Shown here: positions 54,878-61,862 of the stretch, piece after piece
Layout of the letters: each line of letters begins with the position of its first letter
Numbering within the stretch: the first letter of the stretch is position 1
Source: Bog-950 sp044228435
Lineage (GTDB): Bacteria > Bacteroidota > Bacteroidia > Chitinophagales > LD1
Assembly: GCA_044228435.1 (NCBI GenBank)
Contig: JBGAUW010000004.1
Location: 243,606 to 307,605, forward strand
Length of the DNA stretch: 64,000 nt
Reading direction: 5' to 3'
The notes under the pieces: generated by a model
What the model was told of the DNA's origin: nothing
Seen by the model: only the letters and a program-made list of their open reading frames with translations
Databases searched by the model: none
Program-made: the position numbers and the translations under genes

Positions 54878-54897
54878 GTTAACCTACAGTGTTAACC
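54877..54897. promoter_or_regulatory. Operator-like inverted repeat GGTTAAC-N7-GTTAACC
   Basis: Two perfect seven-base arms, seven bases apart, fill the space between the -7 element and the start codon, where a bound regulator would block transcription or initiation. The same words occur at 20981-21060 upstream of rlmN. Confidence 0.55.
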
Positions 54898-56277
54898 ATG
54901 TCTAAAATTGATTGCCTTTTTATTAATCCGCGCGACTTGATAGGTGCAGATGCTTATATCCGACTTGCTCAGCTTGCAAGTGTGCTAAGAGTTAACTCAA
55001 TAAAAAGCGAAATTATTGAACCCGCTGCGTCTAACATTGATCATAGCCAGATACTTGATATTATAAAAAGCAAACAGCCCTCCATAATTTGCATTGGGGC
55101 TTTTCCATCAACCTTGCCCGATGCGTATTTAACTATCGGTTTAATAAAAAAGAATTTTCCCGAAAAAATTTTAATACTTGAGGGATACCATGTTAACGCC
55201 GACCCTTCCATCATTATATCTTTAGGAATTAAATATGGTATACGCGGCGACTGCGAATATTCCTTTGTCCAATTTTGCCAGCATATTTTAAAAGGAGAAA
55301 GCCCCCCTTTAAATCTGCCGGGTTTGGTAACTTATGATGGTGGCAGTTTAAAAGTAAACGATGCCGCTTTCATCCATGATATTGATGCGCTCCCTATGCC
55401 CGCTTACGATATGCTTCCGATTGGAAAATACTATAGCGCGAGCACTAACAAAACGTACATGAAATTTTTTACAACCAGGGGCTGTCCTTATGATTGTAAT
55501 TTTTGTTCAAGTGCTCCGCAAATGAAATACAGGTGGATGAGCAACGAAAACGTAATAAGCCAACTGGATGTATTGGTAAACAAGCTACAGGTTCAGTGGG
55601 TGGAATTTATGGATTTGACATTTACAATGTCGAAGAAAAGAACTATGGAACTATGTGAAGCGATTATTTCTTCCGGAATAAGCTTTGACTGGGGATGCGA
55701 AACACGCGCAGATAAAATTGACGAGGAGTTGGTATTAAAAATGAAACAGGCGGGCTGCAGAAAAATTACGTTTGGGGTAGAGGCGGGCAGCGAAAAAATA
55801 AGAAATCAAACAGGGAAACGGATAAGTAATGAAGTTTTTAAAACCGCGTTCGATTTGTGCCGCAAGCATGGGATAAAAACCATGGCCAACTTCATTTTCG
55901 GACATCCGAACGAAACTGCTGAAGATATGAAGGAAACAATCCGGTTTGCAAGGGAGCTAAAACCTTTTAATGTTTTATTCCTTCGCATGGTACCTCTGCC
56001 CGATGTGCAGGTGTTTACCCAGGGCGTGAAAAACGGAGAAGTAAACCCAGATGTATGGATCAAATATATGAAAGGCGAAACTGGTCATCCGGTGTACTAT
56101 CCTGTTACTATCCACAAAAAAGAAATGGATAGACTGTATAACCGGGCTTATCTTAGTTTTTATTTATCTGCCTTTGCCATTAAAAATTATTTGCCTTTTG
56201 TTTTCGATTTCGGATTCATGAAAAAATCTCTGGGTATTTTTTTTAGAATGGCTTTTGGTAAGCCGGTTTTCAAATAA
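54898..56277 (+). CDS. B12-binding-type radical SAM protein, second copy (BchE/P-methylase-like)
   Basis: About 459 aa from the ATG at 54898. An N-terminal B12-binding-type domain (residues 1-130) is followed by a radical SAM core with FTTRGCPYDCNFCSSAPQMK (Cys196, 200, 203). MDLTFTMSKKRTMELCEAI, GVEAGSEKIRNQTGKRI and NFIFGHPNETAEDMKETIRF follow in the order of the BchE/anaerobic magnesium-protoporphyrin cyclase and phosphonate-methylase type. The sequence differs clearly from the first radical SAM copy, so they are not recent duplicates. An inverted-repeat operator covers its start region. Its stop is 22 bp before the hydroxylase ATG. Confidence 0.9.
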   Translation: MSKIDCLFINPRDLIGADAYIRLAQLASVLRVNSIKSEIIEPAASNIDHSQILDIIKSKQPSIICIGAFPSTLPDAYLTIGLIKKNFPEKILILEGYHVNADPSIIISLGIKYGIRGDCEYSFVQFCQHILKGESPPLNLPGLVTYDGGSLKVNDAAFIHDIDALPMPAYDMLPIGKYYSASTNKTYMKFFTTRGCPYDCNFCSSAPQMKYRWMSNENVISQLDVLVNKLQVQWVEFMDLTFTMSKKRTMELCEAIISSGISFDWGCETRADKIDEELVLKMKQAGCRKITFGVEAGSEKIRNQTGKRISNEVFKTAFDLCRKHGIKTMANFIFGHPNETAEDMKETIRFARELKPFNVLFLRMVPLPDVQVFTQGVKNGEVNPDVWIKYMKGETGHPVYYPVTIHKKEMDRLYNRAYLSFYLSAFAIKNYLPFVFDFGFMKKSLGIFFRMAFGKPVFK

Positions 56278-56299
56278 AACGACTTGTGATGAATTGCTT

Positions 56300-57082
56300 A
56301 TGAAGGCGGCGCAACTATGGTTCTGTGACTATGATAAACAATATGAAGGCAAGGAGCCATCCTTTTATTCCGTTCAGGAAATAAACGTAGCAATGGCACT
56401 GGAAGCCAGTTATCCTGTTTTGCGTGAAGAATTAAAAATTTTATGGGAGAAAGACGGAAGAGAATCTACTTTTCAAGGATTCGGCGACTACGATTCTTTT
56501 GATAACAAGCAATTTCCCCCCCGCTCGTGGCAAAAAATGGTATTTAGAGTGTGGGGACTTAGAAATAACCGTATTTGTTCAAAGTTTCCCATAACTGCTT
56601 CACTACTCGAAGCACATCCAAACATTACCAGTTGTTTTGTAACAAAAACCTCGCCCCGCTCCATTATTAAACCGCATTGCGGAGAAACCAACGCTCATAT
56701 TCGCATTCATCTCGGGTTGCATGTACCAGAAGCCGACGCTACAATTTGCGGAATGGAAGTATTGAGCAAAAGGATAGGCTGGCAAAATGGAAAGACCTTT
56801 GCTTTTTTAGATGCGCACCAACATCATGTGTGGAACAACACTAACAGCGACCGGTATGTTTTGATTGTAGATGTTATACGGCCGGAATTTGTACACCGCA
56901 AACATTTCGTATTTGCCCGGGTAATTGTTAGCCAGCTGTTTTTCTATTTTGCTCACAGGTTTAAAATGAAATTCTTATATAATATTTCTACAACGGTGTT
57001 GGATGTGGCTACGTGGCTGGTTTATGCTCCTATCCGTATTGCCATGGCGTTTAATAACAAATTCAATATTGTAAAACTTTGA
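56300..57082 (+). CDS. Aspartyl/asparaginyl beta-hydroxylase-type (Fe/2-oxoglutarate) protein
   Basis: About 260 aa from the ATG at 56300; a TTG at 56255 would overlap the preceding gene by 23 bases. The core IIKPHCGETNAHIRIHLGL resembles the first metal His, the small-loop HxG/D pattern and the Arg-binding 2-oxoglutarate region of AspH-fold enzymes. TFAFLDAHQHHVWNNTNSDR supplies the second His. The C-terminal 70 residues have a hydrophobic stretch (IVSQLFFYFAHRF) that may associate with membrane. It could hydroxylate a pathway intermediate or peptide. Exact substrate not inferable; metal ligands need alignment. Confidence 0.77.
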   Translation: MKAAQLWFCDYDKQYEGKEPSFYSVQEINVAMALEASYPVLREELKILWEKDGRESTFQGFGDYDSFDNKQFPPRSWQKMVFRVWGLRNNRICSKFPITASLLEAHPNITSCFVTKTSPRSIIKPHCGETNAHIRIHLGLHVPEADATICGMEVLSKRIGWQNGKTFAFLDAHQHHVWNNTNSDRYVLIVDVIRPEFVHRKHFVFARVIVSQLFFYFAHRFKMKFLYNISTTVLDVATWLVYAPIRIAMAFNNKFNIVKL

Positions 57083-57139
57083 CATTTTACTCCATGAGGA
57101 ATTAACCCTTTAATGGTAACAGTCTGCAACCCAAAAACT

Positions 57140-58480
57140 ATGCAAAGATTTATCCCCACTTCTTTCGTCGCATGTTTTCTTTTTAGTTTAATAGCCGCGT
57201 GCAACCAGCCATCGAAAAAGGCAACAGGTAGTATACCTTCTGCGATTGTATCTGCATCGTTAATTCATCAACTCAACAACCAGCTTGCCGAGGCCCTTAT
57301 TCTTGGTACCTTTTCACCTCCTGCAGCTGCAAGAGTTTATGCTTACGCAAATATTGCTGCTTATGAAGCCGCTATACAGGGAAATGATTCCTTCATTTCT
57401 TATTATTCGCAATTGAAAAACATGCCGGCTATTCCCAAAGCCGATCAGAAGAAATATATTCCTGAGGTTGCGCTTACAACGGCCTTTTGTAAAGTGGCCA
57501 ATACAGTGGTATGGCACGATTATATTCTTGATAGCGCCAAAGTAAAAATGGTGGATTCTTTGGAAAAAAATTTCAGTAGCGAAAATGTCAGTTATTCTAT
57601 TGGGTTTGGCGATTCGCTTGCGAACGTTATAATTAGTTGGATGAATACGGATGGTTATTCAAAAACACGGAAAATGCCTTTTTATCAGCCATTGAAAAAA
57701 GAGTGGAGTTGGGAGCCAACGCCTCCCAAATTTGCCGAGGCCATAGAGCCCTGGTGGCATACTATTCAGCCATTTGCTATGGATTCGGCCGCGCAGTTTA
57801 GAGGTGCGGGCCCTCCACCGTTTTCTTCGCAAAAAAATTCTGCTTTTTATAAATCAAATTTACGTGTTTATGAAACATCGGGTAAGGTGATGATGGATGA
57901 TACTGCCATTGCAAATTTTTGGGATTGTAACCCTTTTCTTACAAAAAGAGAGGGGCATACTACGTATGCCGTGCGGCAAATAAGCCCGGGGGGACATTGG
58001 ATGGGCATTACCCAAATTGCTTGTAAACTAAAAAATCTTAATCTTCAACAGAGTTGTGAAATCTATTCGCTAACGGCAATTGCACTTGCCGACGGTTTTA
58101 TTAGCTGCTGGGAAACCAAATTTCATTATAATCTTATTCGCCCGCATACATATATAAACCGGTATATAGACCATAATTGGAACCCCTTGCTGGAGACACC
58201 TCCGTTTCCGGAATATACCAGCGGGCACAGTGTAATTTCAGCGGCTGCCGCCACCGTGCTTGAAAATTATTTTGGAAAAGAATTCAGCTATACCGACAAC
58301 GTAGAGCTTCCTTTTGGCAAAGCACCCCGTAGTTTTAACTCGTTCAGGCAGGCTTCGGATGAAGCCGCTATCAGCCGGCTATACGGAGGCATTCATTATA
58401 TAGAGGCCATTGAGGACGGAAAGCTGCAGGGGAATAAAATAGGCGGCTGGCAAATAGCGCATATTAAAACTCACCGCTAA
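57140..58480 (+). CDS. Vanadium-dependent haloperoxidase-type lipoprotein (PAP2 superfamily)
   Basis: About 446 aa from the ATG at 57140. A lipoprotein signal ends LIAACN (Cys21), placing the protein in the envelope. The three vanadate/phosphate-binding motifs are present: K327-x6-R334-P335 in KFHYNLIRPHTY, PEYTSGHSVIS (Ser361, His363) and SRLYGGIH with His419. The Asp expected three residues after that His is an Ala (HYIEA), and Asp/Glu follow later. The domain order is that of the haloperoxidases and not of simple acid phosphatases. It could oxidise halides, or be a phosphatase-like relative. Last gene of the biosynthetic region. Confidence 0.85.
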   Translation: MQRFIPTSFVACFLFSLIAACNQPSKKATGSIPSAIVSASLIHQLNNQLAEALILGTFSPPAAARVYAYANIAAYEAAIQGNDSFISYYSQLKNMPAIPKADQKKYIPEVALTTAFCKVANTVVWHDYILDSAKVKMVDSLEKNFSSENVSYSIGFGDSLANVIISWMNTDGYSKTRKMPFYQPLKKEWSWEPTPPKFAEAIEPWWHTIQPFAMDSAAQFRGAGPPPFSSQKNSAFYKSNLRVYETSGKVMMDDTAIANFWDCNPFLTKREGHTTYAVRQISPGGHWMGITQIACKLKNLNLQQSCEIYSLTAIALADGFISCWETKFHYNLIRPHTYINRYIDHNWNPLLETPPFPEYTSGHSVISAAAATVLENYFGKEFSYTDNVELPFGKAPRSFNSFRQASDEAAISRLYGGIHYIEAIEDGKLQGNKIGGWQIAHIKTHR

Positions 58481-58497
58481 GTCCGGAAATAATGCCT

Positions 58498-61400
58498 TTA
58501 TTTTTTGATGCTGAACAATTGCAAGGTATCGCCATTGTTACCACACAATAAGTATGGGTTGCTTTCGCTCCGGATAACTTCCAAATGGCGCACAAACCCT
58601 GGCAGTTGTATGCCACAGTCGGTAAAAGAAACAGTTGAAAAAAATCCTTTGTTATCTCCTTTCAGCAATACTCCCTTTAAGGCATCTATATCACCCTGGT
58701 CATAAAAATTCTGGTTGGTGTTGCCTGCCAACAGCAAATCTTTTTTGCCATCATTATCAAAATCAAAATATACAATACTGTTTACCGGGGCCGTCTGGCA
58801 TTGGTAGGGCAGTGGTTGCTTTTCAAATTTCCCCTTTCCTTTGTTAATGAAAATGCAAGAACGCAGTTCGGTGGCATATAGTTTTCGGGCCTCCTCATAC
58901 AATTGTTTTGAAAACAAATCTTCAACCTTCGTATTAGCAAATGATTCGTAAGTATTGTATTTATTGAAGTATTTGGTCATTGCCTGGCAAATGAAATCCC
59001 TCCCTCCAAAGGTGCCCTCTTCACCCTCCAGAAAACAACAAAGGATCGGATCAGTTGAGCCGTTGTTGTCAAAATCGTTTACCAGCAGGCATATTGGCTC
59101 CTCTTCGGTCGCCTTCCAAATCGAGTTCTGCCCCCAATTGCCGCAAGCCATATCTACATCTCCGTCATTATCAAAATCGCCGGTGGTAACGCAGTTCCAC
59201 CAACCGGTATGCGCCTGCAGGCCGGTGGTTGCCGTTATGTTTTCCAGCTTAGCACCCTGATATTTGAATACAGTGGGCGGCATCCAATCGCCGGTTAACA
59301 GCAGCTCCGCATTATTATCTCCGTCCAGGTCTGTCCAGGTGGCAGTTGTAAGCATACCGGCAAACTCAAGTAACGGAGCTATAGCATGTGTCACATCTGT
59401 AAATTTGCCCCCGTTGTTTTGCAGGAGATAACTACGTGGTATTTTACCGTAACTCCCCGGCACGGTCCTTCCGCCCACAAATAAATCCAGGTCTCCGTCT
59501 TTATCATAATCGTAAGCGGCAATACAACTTTTACTTTCGGGCATTGCGGGCAAACAATCGAAACATTGAAGCAGGTTTCCATTGCCCGTGTTCATATAAA
59601 CCCTATCCCAATACCGGTTATCGTTCTCAGGAAATTCATTGCTGCCACTAACTACATATAAATCATTTTTTCCGTCACCATTCAAATCAGCAATAAGCGC
59701 TGCCACATCTTCGCTGTGTACATTATTGGCTAACGCAATTTCCTTTTTAAATACAAAGGCACCCTTGTTTTGTTGCAAATAAATCGCCCCGCTTTGTCCC
59801 GCTGCACCACCGGCAAAAATATCGTCTTTCCCATCTCCATTCAAATCGCCTATAGCAAGAGCGGGCCCCTCCTTTGAAAACATTCGGGGAATTAATTTGT
59901 CTCGCTTAAAATCGCTGAAATCACCTTCGGCGTGTACGAAAGGATGTGAGATGTTTTCAGTTTTATCTTCCAGCACATAATTTATCCTTTCTTTCTTCTC
60001 ATAATTATAGCGGGCACCCTCTGCTTTATCTTCAGTGAGCAATAAATGCTGATTGGCTTTTACACTATTAAGAACGGTGTATTTGGCAGAAGGAAACACT
60101 ACCAATACACTATCAATGGCCGTATTATCTCCCAGGCCAAAGTGTAGCACCGGCTCGCACGAAGATTGAAAACCACGCGCATTGGTAAGCTCGGCATACT
60201 GCACCTTGCCTTTATTGTAAAGCCATACCTTAGTTCCCAACCCTGCTGTATTGCCTTTTTCGCCGGCTACAGAAATCCGTAAATAATGATTCGGATTGCT
60301 GCCGCCCGTATTGCGGTAAATAAATGCGGTAGTGTCCACATTATTCAATATCAAATCAAGATGGCCGTCATTATCCAAATCGGCATATACTGCGCCCTGT
60401 GTATTTACTAGCTGATCCACTCCCCATTCCTTCATTGCTTCTGTAAAGGTTTCCCCTTTATTGCTTTTGAAAATGTAATTAGAAAGCAGGTAGCGTGGCA
60501 TTTTCTCAATAACAGATGCCTTTTCCCGTTTATATTGTACATTCTGCCCCTCCTTAAACATCAGCCGCTCATAGTCCATATCACCTTCATCCCGTTTCAT
60601 GCCATTGGTGATAAAAATATCTCTCCATCCATCGTTATTAAAATCAGATAGCAAATTACTCCAGCTCCAATCAGTTTTTGCAATACCGAAAGCTTCCCCT
60701 ATTTCACTGTACGAACCTGAGGGCTGGCTTACCTGCATAAAATTACGGCTGTATTGAGGGATGCCTCCGAATTTTTTTTCTAGAAAAAAATAGTCAATAG
60801 GAGCCTGGGAAATATGGATATTTCTGCGGTAGTGCGTTGCGGGCACCATATCGCAAACAGAAATATCGGGGACTGCATCGTTATTTATATCGGCGATATC
60901 AACCCCCATACTAAAGAATGCAGACTTAGAAAAGTAATCGGTAGTTCGGTTACTGAAGCCACCTTTAGCATTGTTGATATACATAAAATCAGGCATTGCC
61001 CAGTCGTTTCCTACATAGATATCGTTCCAGCCATCCTGATTTATATCAGAAATAACTAAACCCAAACCGTATGCTTTTTCGATTGGCAGGTTGGCCTTTA
61101 TGGTAATGTCTGTAAAATGGTTCTTGTTATTTATATACAGGTGATCACTATTGATATAATCGTTCTCTGTGGTTTTATAACCATAAAAATTAAGGGGGTC
61201 ATTGTCTAATGAAGGGTAATTCATTACATACAAATCCAAATCCCCATCATTATCATAATCAAAAAAACTTGCCTGTGTAGAATATCCTGCATCATCAATT
61301 CCATATTCAGCACCCGATTCCTTAAAAGTTAAGTTGCCCTGATTTATAAACAGAAGATTGCGTGTATTACCGGTTGCACGCGATCCTCCCCGGCATACGT

Positions 61401-61806
61401 ATATATCTGTCAATCCATCGGCATTCACATCAGCCATAACTACACCGGTCGTCCATCCGCCACGGGTATCTATCCCGGCACTGGCAGTTAAATTTTTGAA
61501 ATGGAAACTACCGAGATTGAGATAGAGGCAACCATTATCCTGATTAGATGTAAAAAAAATATCCTGCAGGCCATCCTTATTAATGTCGCCCACCGCCACC
61601 CCCCCACCATTATACATATATAAATTGTTAAATACGTTTATCTCGCCGGTATCGTTTACAAAATTTGCAAAAGTAATACCGGTTTTAGATGAATCTAACA
61701 GTGTAAATAAAGGGGCTGTTATTTTCTGCCTACAGGCATCAGCTGGTTTATCGCGTTTACAGCCAAAAAGCAATACCAGGAAAATGGGTAGCATGAGTTT
61801 TTTCAT
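58498..61806 (-). CDS. FG-GAP/VCBS repeat lipoprotein with ASPIC-UnbV domain
   Basis: About 1102 aa from the ATG at 61806. A lipoprotein signal ends LLFGCKRD. At least ten calcium-loop repeats of the DxNxDGxxDI/L type (for example DINKDGLQDIFF, DLNGDGKDDIFA, DFDNNGSTDPIL) form two seven-bladed propeller-like blocks. Between them comes the ASPIC/UnbV module (NHYLRISVAGEKGNTAGLGT, then SVLVVFPSAKY). Such CRTAC-like proteins are widespread in Bacteroidota, surface-exposed, and appear near SusC/D genes or in natural-product clusters. Convergent with the haloperoxidase gene (18-bp gap) and divergent from the next CRTAC gene. Confidence 0.9.
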   Translation of the reverse strand: MKKLMLPIFLVLLFGCKRDKPADACRQKITAPLFTLLDSSKTGITFANFVNDTGEINVFNNLYMYNGGGVAVGDINKDGLQDIFFTSNQDNGCLYLNLGSFHFKNLTASAGIDTRGGWTTGVVMADVNADGLTDIYVCRGGSRATGNTRNLLFINQGNLTFKESGAEYGIDDAGYSTQASFFDYDNDGDLDLYVMNYPSLDNDPLNFYGYKTTENDYINSDHLYINNKNHFTDITIKANLPIEKAYGLGLVISDINQDGWNDIYVGNDWAMPDFMYINNAKGGFSNRTTDYFSKSAFFSMGVDIADINNDAVPDISVCDMVPATHYRRNIHISQAPIDYFFLEKKFGGIPQYSRNFMQVSQPSGSYSEIGEAFGIAKTDWSWSNLLSDFNNDGWRDIFITNGMKRDEGDMDYERLMFKEGQNVQYKREKASVIEKMPRYLLSNYIFKSNKGETFTEAMKEWGVDQLVNTQGAVYADLDNDGHLDLILNNVDTTAFIYRNTGGSNPNHYLRISVAGEKGNTAGLGTKVWLYNKGKVQYAELTNARGFQSSCEPVLHFGLGDNTAIDSVLVVFPSAKYTVLNSVKANQHLLLTEDKAEGARYNYEKKERINYVLEDKTENISHPFVHAEGDFSDFKRDKLIPRMFSKEGPALAIGDLNGDGKDDIFAGGAAGQSGAIYLQQNKGAFVFKKEIALANNVHSEDVAALIADLNGDGKNDLYVVSGSNEFPENDNRYWDRVYMNTGNGNLLQCFDCLPAMPESKSCIAAYDYDKDGDLDLFVGGRTVPGSYGKIPRSYLLQNNGGKFTDVTHAIAPLLEFAGMLTTATWTDLDGDNNAELLLTGDWMPPTVFKYQGAKLENITATTGLQAHTGWWNCVTTGDFDNDGDVDMACGNWGQNSIWKATEEEPICLLVNDFDNNGSTDPILCCFLEGEEGTFGGRDFICQAMTKYFNKYNTYESFANTKVEDLFSKQLYEEARKLYATELRSCIFINKGKGKFEKQPLPYQCQTAPVNSIVYFDFDNDGKKDLLLAGNTNQNFYDQGDIDALKGVLLKGDNKGFFSTVSFTDCGIQLPGFVRHLEVIRSESNPYLLCGNNGDTLQLFSIKK

Positions 61807-61862
61807 AGGCTTAAGCAAGATACAGAATTTATGTATTGTTCTAAATGTCTTACCTTGGCCTG

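Noticed and set aside
52349..56277. Cobalamin riboswitch upstream of the radical SAM genes
   Set aside because: The gaps are too short or lack a recognisable B12-box (GCCACTG-like) sequence.
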